Notes under the pieces: generated by a model
Seen by the model: the letters and a program-made list of their open reading frames with translations, nothing else
Databases searched by the model: none
Told to the model about the DNA's origin: nothing
Shown here: positions 1-7,560 of the stretch, piece after piece
Numbering within the stretch: position 1 is the stretch's first letter
Layout: every line of letters begins with the position of its first letter
Program-made: the position numbers and the translations under genes
Source: Candidatus Omnitrophota bacterium
GTDB lineage: Bacteria; Omnitrophota; Gorgyraeia; Aquiviventales; Aquiviventaceae
Reading direction: 5' to 3'
Assembly (NCBI GenBank): GCA_016198915.1
Contig: JACQHS010000087.1
Coordinates: forward strand, 1-22,169
Length of the DNA stretch: 22,169 nt

Positions 1-245
1 GTGCTGAGCCGGCCGAATGCCAGCACCATCGCGATGAGGCAGGCCATGGGGACGGCAAACGTCAGGATATACGGGATGAGGTAGAGGAGCAGGCGCAGGA
101 GGTCGATCGGATTGACCCCTTTGGCGATGACGAGCTCCGCGAATTTGATGACGTTGCCGATCAAGAGGACGGCGACAAGGCCGCCCAGCGTCACGAAGAA
201 GGGAGACACGTGCTCCCGAAGGATGTACGTTCGTAAGATTCTCAT
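1..245 (-). CDS. LptF/LptG-family permease, N-terminal part (runs off the window)
   Basis: The reverse strand from the ATG at 243-245 gives 81 residues beginning MRILRTYILREHVSPFF and continuing off the left edge. Two hydrophobic segments are visible, at about residues 14-35 and 48-78, the second ending in the AFGRLS motif typical of the family. By family knowledge this is an inner-membrane subunit of the LptBFG transporter that extracts lipopolysaccharide and passes it to the LptA/C bridge, which implies an outer membrane. LptF and LptG cannot be separated from this fragment. The start overlaps the stop of the comF-like gene by ATGA (242-245), so the two are probably co-transcribed and translationally coupled. 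Confidence 0.85.
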   Translation of the reverse strand, partial: MRILRTYILREHVSPFFVTLGGLVAVLLIGNVIKFAELVIAKGVNPIDLLRLLLYLIPYILTFAVPMACLIAMVLAFGRLS

Positions 246-970
246 CGGATCGGGGTGCGGGCGGCGGTGAGGAGAAACACGCGGCGCGCCCCGGCGGCTT
301 TGAGGGTGCGCGCACAGGCATCCGCGGTGGCCCCGCTCGTCAGGACATCATCCACCAGGAGCACCGAGCGGCCGGCCACCGACGCGCCGCGCGCGGCAAA
401 CGCTCGGTCCACGTTGCGGAACCGCTGATGCCAGCCTAACGCCGTTTGGGTAGCCGTCCAGCGCACCCGACGCAAGGCCGAGGACAGGTACGGTTTGTTC
501 AGGGCGGAGGCGATGACGTGGGTCAGGTAGGCCGGCGGATGGAATCCTTTCAGGCGGCGCTTAAGCCAATGGAGGGGAACCGGCAGGACCGCATCGACGT
601 CGTCAAGCGGAAGCGCGCTGCGGGCGGCCGCCGCCATCTCCAGCGCGAGCAAGCGTCCGATGCGCCAGCGCCGGGCGTACTTGAACTGCCGGATCGCCTC
701 CTGGGCCGATCCGTCGTACCACCACGGCGAGCGCGCCAGATCAAATGCGAGGGGCGTGGCTCGGCACATGGAGCACAGCAGTTGGGCGTCAAACGATCCG
801 CGCAGCCCTACCCCGCACCGGGAGCATACCGGCGCTTCGATGCGCGGCATCCGGCGCCGGCAGGCCTCGCACAAGATGCCAGCGGCTCCGCGGTCGTCTG
901 GCAGCGGCGCGCGGCAGAGCAGGCATGCGGGAGGATACAGGAGATTCGTGAGCGCTCCGACGAGAAACAT
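242..970 (-). CDS. comF: ComF family phosphoribosyltransferase-like protein
   Basis: The protein has 242 residues from the ATG at 968-970. The N-terminus carries four CxxC pairs (C16/C19, C34/C37, C49/C52, C66/C69), as expected for the zinc-binding part of ComF/double zinc ribbon proteins. The C-terminal half is a type I phosphoribosyltransferase fold with the PRPP-binding loop LLVDDVLTSGATA at about 204-216, preceded by the family patterns VPLH..KRRLKGF (131-143) and TATQ..L....RF.N (172-186). ComF homologues support DNA uptake in naturally competent bacteria, but many carriers are not known to be competent, so the role here is open. An upstream in-frame start at 1009 is rejected because it falls inside the predicted -35 element, and because FLVGALTNLLYPPACLLC is the usual family N-terminus. 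It overlaps the downstream permease gene by ATGA. Confidence 0.9.
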   Translation of the reverse strand: MFLVGALTNLLYPPACLLCRAPLPDDRGAAGILCEACRRRMPRIEAPVCSRCGVGLRGSFDAQLLCSMCRATPLAFDLARSPWWYDGSAQEAIRQFKYARRWRIGRLLALEMAAAARSALPLDDVDAVLPVPLHWLKRRLKGFHPPAYLTHVIASALNKPYLSSALRRVRWTATQTALGWHQRFRNVDRAFAARGASVAGRSVLLVDDVLTSGATADACARTLKAAGARRVFLLTAARTPIR

Positions 971-979
971 GGGGCAGGC

Positions 980-1009
980 AGGATAGCATGGGGGAGCAAG
1001 CAGTGTCAA
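980..1009 (-). promoter_or_regulatory. Predicted promoter of comF, near-leaderless
   Basis: On the minus strand there is a perfect TTGACA at 1009-1004, an 18-bp spacer, and TATCCT at 985-980 preceded by an extended TG. Transcription would begin near 973, only 2-4 nt before the comF ATG at 970. No Shine-Dalgarno sequence fits in that space, so a leaderless or near-leaderless transcript is predicted. Confidence 0.5.
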
Positions 1010-1024
1010 TGAAGCGACAAACCG

Positions 1025-1077
1025 GGGACGTTTCTATTTTCGCAATCGGCTGGGGTGGGCGAAAATAGAAATGTCCC
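1025..1077. repeat. REP-like palindrome, 19-bp arms
   Basis: The arms 1025-1043 and 1059-1077 are inverted repeats matching at 18 of 19 positions around a 15-nt loop. Each arm contains TTTCTATTTTCGC or its complement. It lies in the divergent gap between comF and the YyaL-family gene. No U-tract follows the stem, so it is not a normal intrinsic terminator. It could be a REP-like element or the two ends of a decayed mobile element. The rest of 971-1208 holds only the comF promoter and nothing else I can recognise. Confidence 0.7.
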
Positions 1078-1208
1078 AGTTGTAGCACCAGCGCCTCATT
1101 GCCGCACAAGCGCCCGATTGGCTCGATATAGATTTCTTCGCCTCGGTGGTGTAGAGTGATGGTCTGCGTGTGATGAGACCAGCCGTCCGTTCAGCATAGG
1201 TTGGCGTC

Positions 1209-3362
1209 GTGTCTGTGGCGGTCGCGAACTGCGCACCACCCTCGATGAGCATGACCGAGACAACGTCGCGCAAGCCGAATCGTCTCATTAACGAAAAAAG
1301 CCCGTACCTCCTTCAACATGCCTACAACCCGGTGGATTGGTATCCGTGGTCAGACGAGGCGTTCGCGAAGGCCCGCCAGGAACAGAAACCCGTCTTCCTC
1401 TCCATCGGGTACTCGACGTGCCACTGGTGCCATGTCATGGAGCGCGAGTCGTTCGAAGACCCGCAGATCGCCCAATTGATGAACCGCTGGTTCGTGTCCA
1501 TCAAGGTGGACCGCGAAGAACATCCGGACGTGGACCAGGTCTACATGACCGCGGTGGGGGCCCTGACCGGGTCCGGAGGATGGCCGCTCACCGTGTTTTT
1601 GACGCCGGAGGGCAAGCCGTTTTTCGGCGGGACGTACTTTCCGCCGCAGCGCCGCTGGAACGTGCCGGGCATGAACGACGTGCTCCCCGCCGTGGCCGAC
1701 GCCTGGCAGGACAAACAGCAGGAGATCACGACCTCGGCGGAGGAGCTGACCGTAGCACTTCAGCAGCAGCTGTCGCATCAGGCTGTCCCTGGAACGATCT
1801 CGATCGAGGTACTCCACGCCGCGTTCAACCAGGCAGCCTCTGCCTATGATGCGGTCCACGGAGGCTTTGGCGCAGCACCCAAATTCCCCCGCAGCCATGA
1901 GCTGTCGTTCCTGCTCCACTACTGGGCCCGCACGCACACGGCGCAAGCCGTGGACATCGTGACGACGACGCTGGATCAGCTGAGCCGCGGGGGCATCCAC
2001 GATCATCTGGGCGGCGGCTTTCACCGCTATGCCACCGATGCCCAGTGGCTGGTGCCGCATTTTGAGAAGATGCTCTACGACCAGGCGCTGTTGGCGAGGA
2101 CGTACGTGGAAGCGTATCGGGTGACGCAGCGAGCCGAATACGCCCAGACGGCGCGCGGGATCTTCGACTACGTGCTGCGCGACCTCACCGATCCTGGCGG
2201 CGGGTTCTATTCCGCGGAGGACGCCGACAGCGAGGGCGAGGAAGGAAAATTTTACGTCTGGACCCCGCAGGAGATCGCGCAGCTCTTGAGTCCTGAAGAG
2301 GCCGAGCTGTTCAATCGGTTTTACGGGGTGACGGCAGAGGGCAATTTCTCCGCCGAAGGCGGACCCGCCTCCGGCGGAGAGCATCCAGCTAGTATTCTCC
2401 ACATCGAGCAGCCGCTGCCGGTCTTCGCCCGTCTCAAGGGGTTTGAGGTCTCACAGCTCACGGAGCGGCTCGCCGCCTCAAGGGCCACCCTGTTTGCGGC
2501 GCGGCAGCGCCGGGTGCGCCCGCATCGAGACGATAAGATTCTGACGTCCTGGAATGGGCTGATGGTTGCGAGTCTGGCCTACGGCGCTTCCACGCTTGAT
2601 GAACCGCGATATCTCTCGGCGGCCTGTCGGGCCGCGGACTTTGTCCTCACCGCGCTCCGCCGCGATGGGTTCTTGCTGCGCCGCTACCGGGACGGGGACG
2701 CGCGCTATCCCGGCACGCTTGAGGACTATGCGTTCTTCAGCTACGGCCTGCTGGAGCTGTACGAGGCAAGTTTTGAGCCGCGCTATCTGGCCGAGGCCAA
2801 GACGCTGGCCGCACAGATGGTGGAGTGGTTCTGGGATGAGCAGGGCGGCGGGTTTTTCCTGCGCAGCCGCCAGGAGCCGGCGCTCATCGTCCGCGCCAAA
2901 GAGGTGCGGGATAGTGCTACGCCGTCAGGGAACTCGGTCGCCGTGCTCGCTCTTCTGCGATTAGGGCGGCTCACCGGTGAGGAGCGCCTTGAGACCTACG
3001 GCCGGCGGGCACTCGACACGTTCGCGGCACGCGCCGCCCAAGGCCCCTTCGGCTCTCCGCAGCTGCTCATGGCCTGGGATTTCGCCCTCGGGCCGACCAA
3101 GGAAATCGTCATCGCCGGAGATCCGGCGGCACCTCAGACCGCCGCACTGGTACGGGCCGCCCGGGAGCACTTTCTGCCCCGCGCGGTGACGTTGCGGCGC
3201 CCGCCGGGGGCCTCGGGATCAGCGATCGAGGCGATCGCTCCGTTCATCAAAGCCCAGGACCCGCTCAAGGGGCAGCCGACCGCATATGTGTGCGAGCAGT
3301 TCGTCTGCCGCCTGCCGGTGACGACCGTGGAAGACCTCCACCGTCTGCTCGATGACCCCTGA
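1209..3362 (+). CDS. YyaL / DUF255 thioredoxin-like domain protein
   Basis: The protein has up to 717 residues, close to the usual family length. The N-terminal domain (about 25-190) is the thioredoxin-like DUF255 domain. It opens with NRLINEKSPYLLQHAYNPVDW and carries the CxxC active-site pair in STCHWCH (C71, C74), followed by KVDREEHPDVD and GGWPLTVFLTPEGKPFFGGTY. The remaining 500 residues form the alpha/alpha-barrel, glycosidase-like part seen in YyaL and eukaryotic SPATA20, with GGGFHRYATDAQWLVPHFEKM near 265-285. The biochemical role of the family is not settled; a redox function is suggested only by the CxxC. The start is uncertain: GTG 1209, ATG 1245 and ATG 1251 are all in frame and none has a good ribosome binding site, and the conserved region begins after all three. 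Its end overlaps the next gene by 11 nt. Confidence 0.93.
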   Translation: MSVAVANCAPPSMSMTETTSRKPNRLINEKSPYLLQHAYNPVDWYPWSDEAFAKARQEQKPVFLSIGYSTCHWCHVMERESFEDPQIAQLMNRWFVSIKVDREEHPDVDQVYMTAVGALTGSGGWPLTVFLTPEGKPFFGGTYFPPQRRWNVPGMNDVLPAVADAWQDKQQEITTSAEELTVALQQQLSHQAVPGTISIEVLHAAFNQAASAYDAVHGGFGAAPKFPRSHELSFLLHYWARTHTAQAVDIVTTTLDQLSRGGIHDHLGGGFHRYATDAQWLVPHFEKMLYDQALLARTYVEAYRVTQRAEYAQTARGIFDYVLRDLTDPGGGFYSAEDADSEGEEGKFYVWTPQEIAQLLSPEEAELFNRFYGVTAEGNFSAEGGPASGGEHPASILHIEQPLPVFARLKGFEVSQLTERLAASRATLFAARQRRVRPHRDDKILTSWNGLMVASLAYGASTLDEPRYLSAACRAADFVLTALRRDGFLLRRYRDGDARYPGTLEDYAFFSYGLLELYEASFEPRYLAEAKTLAAQMVEWFWDEQGGGFFLRSRQEPALIVRAKEVRDSATPSGNSVAVLALLRLGRLTGEERLETYGRRALDTFAARAAQGPFGSPQLLMAWDFALGPTKEIVIAGDPAAPQTAALVRAAREHFLPRAVTLRRPPGASGSAIEAIAPFIKAQDPLKGQPTAYVCEQFVCRLPVTTVEDLHRLLDDP

Positions 3363-3879
3363 AGAAATCCGGCTGCGGTCGCTCTATCTCTTCTACGCGT
3401 GCTCGCGCACTGTCAACACCGTCAAAGAACGTCTGTTGGCCACGTTTCCCTCGCAGCCGCTCTCCTCGACCGTGATGCTGGAGCGCTCGCTCATTCGAGA
3501 GCTGGGGATCCTGTTCCGATACTGGACGACCCGGCAGATTTGGGACCACCTGGAAGACGCCGAAGCGGATGCCAAAAATCTCAACTTGGCGTTGTTGCGT
3601 CTCTTTATCGAAGGGTTTAAACTGCCGAAGGACGGCAGCGGCCTGCGGTACGCCGAGCTGTCCAATCTCTCTGAGGAAGTCCAGGAGCTGGGGCACCGTA
3701 TCACCGCGGCACTCGGCATGGAACACCAGCCGCTGCTTGGCGAGCTCCAGGCCGGGGTGCTCGCGTGGCGCGATGAAATCACCCGGTACACTAAAGAAGC
3801 CCTGGAGCTGCCGCTTGGCCACATCAGCACGACGATGAAGGAATGGTCTGCACTGTCCGCGACTGACACATCGGGATGA
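3352..3879 (+). CDS. Conserved-looking hypothetical protein, helical
   Basis: The 175-residue product is not recognised. It begins inside the last four codons of the YyaL-family gene (11-nt overlap), a typical operon arrangement. It is soluble and apparently all alpha-helical, with many charged heptad-like stretches and no signal peptide or membrane segment. Tryptophans occur in YWTTRQIWDHL (about 57-67) and near the C-terminus. The tight overlap and normal codon use support a real gene, but nothing in the sequence assigns a reaction. It could act with the YyaL-family protein, which is inference from position only. Confidence 0.7.
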   Translation: MTPEEIRLRSLYLFYACSRTVNTVKERLLATFPSQPLSSTVMLERSLIRELGILFRYWTTRQIWDHLEDAEADAKNLNLALLRLFIEGFKLPKDGSGLRYAELSNLSEEVQELGHRITAALGMEHQPLLGELQAGVLAWRDEITRYTKEALELPLGHISTTMKEWSALSATDTSG

Positions 3880-3901
3880 ACTCAAACGCAGGAGGTGAAG
3901 G

Positions 3902-4099
3902 ATGGCGCGCAACACCAGGGTGTCGGTGAAAGTCCGGCGGCAGGAAATCCCCTCGCGCGGGGTCAGCGCGAAAGAGATCTCCCACGTCGCCTATGAGCTC
4001 TTTGAACGCCGGGGGTGCGTGCACGGGCATGACCTGGAGGATTGGCTGGAAGCCGAACGGATTGTTCGACAGCGGCGGACGACCAGCAACCGTCAATGA
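3902..4099 (+). CDS. DUF2934 domain small protein
   Basis: The product is a 65-residue basic protein. Residues about 23-53 contain SAKEISHVAYELFERR, then GxxxGHDLEDWLEAER, which is the DUF2934 signature (AYxLYExRG...GHDxEDWLxAE). Function is unknown for this family, which is common in environmental Gram-negative genomes. A strong ribosome binding site, AGGAGGTGA at 3890-3898, fixes the ATG at 3902. Its TGA overlaps the ATG of the next gene (ATGA, 4096-4099), so the two are probably translationally coupled. Confidence 0.85.
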   Translation: MARNTRVSVKVRRQEIPSRGVSAKEISHVAYELFERRGCVHGHDLEDWLEAERIVRQRRTTSNRQ

Positions 4100-4350
4100 G
4101 GGTGGACGCGAAGGCCCTGGCGTACACCGGAGCCGCGTTGTGGGCCGGCAGCTTTCTGCTCGTCGGCCTGGTGAATTTGTCAGCTCCGACTTACGGTCTG
4201 GAATTCCTCGAGCTGATGGCGTCCCTCTATCCAGGCTATACCGCGGACCGCACGCTTGAGAGTGTGCTGGTCGGCACCGGGTACGCGCTCGTTGACGGCG
4301 CAATCGGCGGCTGGCTGTTTGGCTGGCTGTATAACCGCCTTGTGAGGTAA
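4096..4350 (+). CDS. Small two-TM membrane protein (holin-like family)
   Basis: From the ATG at 4096 the protein has 84 residues, starting MRVDAKALAYTGAALWAG. It has one hydrophobic helix at about 9-30 and a second at about 56-80 ending GGWLFGWLYNRL, with PGYTADRTLESVLVG between them. This pattern matches a small family often labelled bacteriophage holin in environmental genomes. No other phage genes lie nearby, so a lysis role is not supported; a house membrane protein is more likely. A longer in-frame start at 4042 would lie entirely inside the DUF2934 gene and is less likely than the ATGA-coupled start. Confidence 0.75.
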   Translation: MRVDAKALAYTGAALWAGSFLLVGLVNLSAPTYGLEFLELMASLYPGYTADRTLESVLVGTGYALVDGAIGGWLFGWLYNRLVR

Positions 4351-4357
4351 GCACCAC

Positions 4358-4492
4358 GAAATATCCAAGCACCAAATCCCAATTTCCAAATAAGCACCAA
4401 TCACCAAGCACCAAATTCCAAACGTTTGGGGCTTGGAATTTGGAACGTGGAATTTGTTTGGTGCTTGGGATTTGGAGTTTGGTGCTTGCTTC
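4358..4492. repeat. Word-repeat palindrome (CCAAGCACCAAAT family)
   Basis: The 13-mer CCAAGCACCAAAT occurs at 4365-4377 and 4404-4416, and near-complements TTTGGTGCTTGG and TTTGGTGCTTG occur at 4457-4468 and 4478-4488. The centre is a perfect 11-bp hairpin, with arms 4411-4421 and 4433-4443 and an 11-nt loop. The whole tract can fold as one long imperfect stem. It is much more AT-rich than the genes around it. Such tracts give spurious low-complexity translations in several frames. It fills the gap before the epimerase gene and ends about 18 nt from that start codon. Confidence 0.8.
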
Positions 4493-4510
4493 AGTTCCAT
4501 CTCGCACCAC

Positions 4511-5413
4511 ATGAAATTGCTCGTTACGGGGGGTACGGGGTTCATCGGCAGCCCGCTGTGCCAAACCCTGGCCCAGCGCGGCCACAACCTCGTCCTCGTG
4601 TCACGTGACCCCGCCCGCCACGCCCTCCCAGCCGGCGCGGTCGCCCTGCCCTGGGAGACGTCCGAATGGCAGCGCGCCGCCCAAGGCGCTGATGCGGTCA
4701 TCAACCTCGCCGGCGAGCCGATTGCCGCGAAGCGCTGGAGTCCGCAGCAGAAGGCGGCGATCCGCGACAGCCGTCTCGGCGCGACCCGGCGGCTCGTCGA
4801 CGCGATGGGCAGCTGGCCGAAGGCCCCCTCCGTCTTCGTCAACGCCTCCGCCATCGGCTACTACGGACCGCGCGGCGATGAGCAGCTGACCGAGGCCGAT
4901 GAGGCCGGCCGCGGCTTTCTCGCCGATGTCTGCCGCGCCTGGGAGGCGGAAGCCCTTCGGGCTGAATCGCTGGGGACGCGCGTCGTGCGGCTGCGGATTG
5001 GGCTGGTGCTCGGCCCAGGAGGCGGGGTCTTGGTGAAGATGGTTGCGCCGTTTCAGTGGTTTGTCGGCGGCCCTGTCGGGACCGGCCGCCAATGGGTTTC
5101 CTGGATCCATCGGGATGATGTTATCGGACTGGTCGAGTGGGCGCTGACGACGCCGCTCATCCGCGGGGCGGTCAACGTCACAGCACCCGAGCCGGTCACG
5201 ATGGGGGCGTTCTGCCGCTGCCTGGGAGATACCCTGCGTCGGCCCTCCTGGGCGCCGGTGCCGCCCTTCGTCCTGCGCTCGTTGCTGGGGGAAATGGCGG
5301 ATTTGCTTCTCACCGGCCAGCGCGTCATCCCGCACGTGGCGCTCCAACGCAATTACCCGTTCGTGCACGCCGCCCTGCCCTCGGCGCTTAGCGCCTGCTT
5401 GACTCCCCACTAG
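4511..5413 (+). CDS. TIGR01777 family NAD(P)-dependent epimerase (YfcH-like)
   Basis: The protein has 300 residues, the normal family length. It starts MKLLVTGGTGFIGSPL, with the Rossmann glycine motif GGTGFIG at 7-13, then VINLAGEPIAAKRW (63-76), the NASAIGYYG active-site region (111-119) and GDEQLTE...GFLADVCRAWE (122-145). The C-terminal DUF1731 region is at about 252-298. The family belongs to extended short-chain dehydrogenases; the substrate is not known. Upstream in-frame codons from 4433 translate the repeat and are rejected as a start. There is no Shine-Dalgarno sequence before the ATG at 4511, and the repeat ends just upstream, so its promoter is not evident. Confidence 0.92.
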   Translation: MKLLVTGGTGFIGSPLCQTLAQRGHNLVLVSRDPARHALPAGAVALPWETSEWQRAAQGADAVINLAGEPIAAKRWSPQQKAAIRDSRLGATRRLVDAMGSWPKAPSVFVNASAIGYYGPRGDEQLTEADEAGRGFLADVCRAWEAEALRAESLGTRVVRLRIGLVLGPGGGVLVKMVAPFQWFVGGPVGTGRQWVSWIHRDDVIGLVEWALTTPLIRGAVNVTAPEPVTMGAFCRCLGDTLRRPSWAPVPPFVLRSLLGEMADLLLTGQRVIPHVALQRNYPFVHAALPSALSACLTPH

Positions 5414-5482
5414 CCGTCAGCCGTGGCGACCGCCGCGTAACACTGCCCAGCGCCGACCAGCTGTAAAAAATCGTTGCCAACC

Positions 5483-5512
5483 TTGACGAAGTTTCCCGCG
5501 ATCAGGCATAGT
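5483..5512 (+). promoter_or_regulatory. Predicted promoter of the HTH-kinase-receiver operon, leaderless
   Basis: TTGACG (5483-5488) and CATAGT (5507-5512) are spaced by 18 bp. The expected transcription start, six or seven bases beyond the -10, coincides with the A of the ATG at 5519. There is no Shine-Dalgarno sequence in the 15 bases before the ATG, so a leaderless mRNA is predicted. Confidence 0.45.
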
Positions 5513-5518
5513 TTGCGT

Positions 5519-5698
5519 ATGCCTGAAACACCGTACCTGACCGTCGAGGACGTCGCGAAGCGCTTTGGCATCAACGTGACCACGGTGTACCGCCTCGTCC
5601 AGCAAGGGAAGCTCCCCGCTTTTAAAGTCGGGAATCAGTGGCGAGTCAGCGAGACCCGCTTAGAGGAATGGGTTGCCGATCGAGAGCGGGTGGGATGA
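5519..5698 (+). CDS. Excisionase-family helix-turn-helix DNA-binding protein
   Basis: The 59-residue protein is essentially one winged helix-turn-helix domain of the MerR-like/AlpA excisionase type: YLTVEDVAKRFGINVTTVYR (6-25), then LVQQGKLPAFKVGNQWRV and the closing helix ETRLEEWV. It should bind DNA as a small regulator. Although such domains occur in phage excisionases, no integrase or attachment site is nearby. It heads an operon with a histidine kinase (ATGA overlap at 5695-5698) and a receiver that has no output domain of its own, so it is a candidate transcriptional partner of that pathway. A TTG start at 5474 would add 15 residues upstream of the domain and lies before the predicted promoter, so it is rejected. 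Confidence 0.88.
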   Translation: MPETPYLTVEDVAKRFGINVTTVYRLVQQGKLPAFKVGNQWRVSETRLEEWVADRERVG

Positions 5699-7545
5699 TG
5701 CCGACGTCTCAGAACAGTTCAGCGCCACGCCGCAATTACTCACTGCGCCATCGGCTGGACCTGGTGTTTGGGATCCTGCTTATCTTCTTGGCCGTGGGGG
5801 GTAGTGTCTCGTTGGGGTTGACGCAGCGCCACCGGCGCGACGCCACACTCCTTACCATGTTGCATGAGCAGGAACGGCTGGTCTATGAGCTCACCGCCTT
5901 CGGTCAAACGCCTGAGTTTGAGCAACGGGTGCAGCGGTTGTCGCAGAACCTGCGGTCACTGCAGCGCGGAGGACTGCTGCAGTGGGAAGACGGCACTCTG
6001 CTCCATGTCCAGCCGATACGGGGCCGGTTCGTCGAGCAGAATCTTAATGCGGCCGTCGACTGGCTGGAGTCGCATGGACTGCTGCTGACCCCGTCGTCGT
6101 CTTCCGCCGCCCGCCTCGCGGCGCTCAACGAGGCTTTCGTACAGCGGGGGGGCGAGCTGCGCACGTTCCTGCGTGGGCTGGCCGCCTCGGCGGAAAGCCA
6201 GTCGTTCACCCAAGTCGTGCGGGTAAGCTCGCTTCAGCTGCTCCTCATTGTGGGCGGGACGGCGCTCTTTCTGCTCGGGGTCTGGCTGGTGCGCCGCCTG
6301 TTGACGACGCCGCTGCACCGGATGGCGGACGGCATCGCCGCGATGCAGAAAACCGGGCGGCTGGTCAAACTGCCGGTCATGCACCGCAATGAGCTGGGCA
6401 TCGTCTCCTCAGGATTCAATCAGCTCGCCGAGCAGGTCGAAGAACAGAAGCACCGGCTGCGCAACCACATCGTGGAGCTGCAGCGTCTGACCGCCGAGCT
6501 CGACCGTCTGGCGCATCTGAAGGACGATTTTCTTGCGACGATCAACCACCAAGTCCGCACCCCCTTGACAGCAATTCTTGAGGGGCTGTCGCTGATGCGC
6601 GATGAGCCGGCGGGAATCGTGATAGAGGACCAGAAGGCCCTCTTGGAAACGATCAACCGGAATGCCCAGCAGCTGGCCAAGCTCCTGGACGACATCCTCG
6701 AGTTGTCCACGGTGCAGTCCGACCGCCGTGTCCTCAATCGGCAGCCATCAGATCTTGCGGCGCTGCTGCGGGAGGCGAACACCCTATGGATGGCCGTCTC
6801 GCCCTCGCGCGTGATTCGCGTCTCGTGTGATGAGCTGCCGCTCGTGTATATGGATAAGCAGGCGATCGGCGACGTCCTGGATCAGCTTCTGCACAATGCG
6901 CTGAAGCACTCCCCGGCGGAGCTCGGGATTGACGTGGAGGCCCACCTGCGCAACGGCGCCGTCGAGGTCTCCGTCCGAGATCATGGGTCAGGCCTCTCGA
7001 GCGAGCACATCGAGAAGCTCTTTCAGCCGTTTACCCACATCCAAACCCCCGATGCGCCGGGCTCCGAAGGCAGCGGGTTGGGCCTGGCGTTCTGCCGGGA
7101 GCTCATTGAACGGCACCGCGGCTCGATCGCCGCCCGGTCCTCCCCTGAGGAGGGAACGACGGTGACCGTTACGCTGCCGGTCGCCACGGTGAAATTTGTG
7201 TTCGACGAGGCCTGCCGCGAGGCGCAGGAAGACGCGAACGATGAGCACGCCCAATTCGGAATTCTCCTGGTCACCCCGGCCTCGCCGCAGGTGGAAGCGC
7301 TGCTGCGCCGCCACACGCACCGCGGCGACCGGTTCATCCGGCTCGATGAGACGACGCTTGCGATCGTCGCGGTGACGGATCCGCTCGGCTTGGGCGCCAT
7401 GATGGTGCGGTTGGATGACGTGGTGGACCGCGCGGGATTCAGTGTGCGCATGGTGACCGCCGCGTTTCCCCAGGACGGCCAAGCCCCGGACGAGCTGCTG
7501 CAGGTGGCGCGGCGCCGAAGTGCTGGTCAGCCGCTCACGAGCTGA
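5695..7545 (+). CDS. Membrane histidine kinase with C-terminal GGDEF-like remnant (kinase 1)
   Basis: The 616-residue protein starts at the ATG overlapping the HTH stop; the next codon is also ATG. Domains in order: TM1 (about 23-43), a helical extracytoplasmic region of about 135 residues, TM2 (179-199), HAMP (200-252), HisKA with phospho-acceptor H285 in TINHQVRTPL, and HATPase with N-box LLHNALKHSP (N401), G1 DHGSG (429-433) and G2 GSGLGL (459-464). The H-box has QV where most kinases have EL. After the ATPase there are about 115 more residues, ending DRFIRLDETTLAIVAVTDP (545-563) and SVRMVTAAFPQDG (583-595). This resembles the end of a GGDEF domain without GGDEF itself. Kinase 2 (14891-17167) has the same kind of tail. 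The receiver at 7561 is its likely partner. Confidence 0.93.
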   Translation: MMPTSQNSSAPRRNYSLRHRLDLVFGILLIFLAVGGSVSLGLTQRHRRDATLLTMLHEQERLVYELTAFGQTPEFEQRVQRLSQNLRSLQRGGLLQWEDGTLLHVQPIRGRFVEQNLNAAVDWLESHGLLLTPSSSSAARLAALNEAFVQRGGELRTFLRGLAASAESQSFTQVVRVSSLQLLLIVGGTALFLLGVWLVRRLLTTPLHRMADGIAAMQKTGRLVKLPVMHRNELGIVSSGFNQLAEQVEEQKHRLRNHIVELQRLTAELDRLAHLKDDFLATINHQVRTPLTAILEGLSLMRDEPAGIVIEDQKALLETINRNAQQLAKLLDDILELSTVQSDRRVLNRQPSDLAALLREANTLWMAVSPSRVIRVSCDELPLVYMDKQAIGDVLDQLLHNALKHSPAELGIDVEAHLRNGAVEVSVRDHGSGLSSEHIEKLFQPFTHIQTPDAPGSEGSGLGLAFCRELIERHRGSIAARSSPEEGTTVTVTLPVATVKFVFDEACREAQEDANDEHAQFGILLVTPASPQVEALLRRHTHRGDRFIRLDETTLAIVAVTDPLGLGAMMVRLDDVVDRAGFSVRMVTAAFPQDGQAPDELLQVARRRSAGQPLTS

Positions 7546-7560
7546 GAAAGGAGCGTTGCG

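Noticed and set aside
1025..1077. Bidirectional transcription terminator
   Set aside because: The stem is not followed by a U-tract and it lies between the 5' ends of divergent genes.
1350..2402. Long minus-strand open frame (350 codons) opposite the YyaL-family gene
   Set aside because: It is a GC-rich shadow of a clearly conserved plus-strand protein; its translation shows no recognisable domain.
4096..4350. Phage holin and hence a prophage remnant
   Set aside because: No endolysin, structural or integrase genes are near; the two-helix family is common in non-phage settings.
4365..4416. CRISPR-like direct repeats
   Set aside because: Only two copies of a 13-mer within a palindromic tract, with no regular spacers and no cas genes.
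4433..4510. N-terminal extension of the epimerase through the repeat
   Set aside because: It translates the palindromic tract into tryptophan- and phenylalanine-rich nonsense; the family starts at the ATG at 4511.
5519..5698. Excisionase as evidence of an integrated element
   Set aside because: No integrase, attachment site repeat or composition change was seen; the gene is embedded in a kinase operon.
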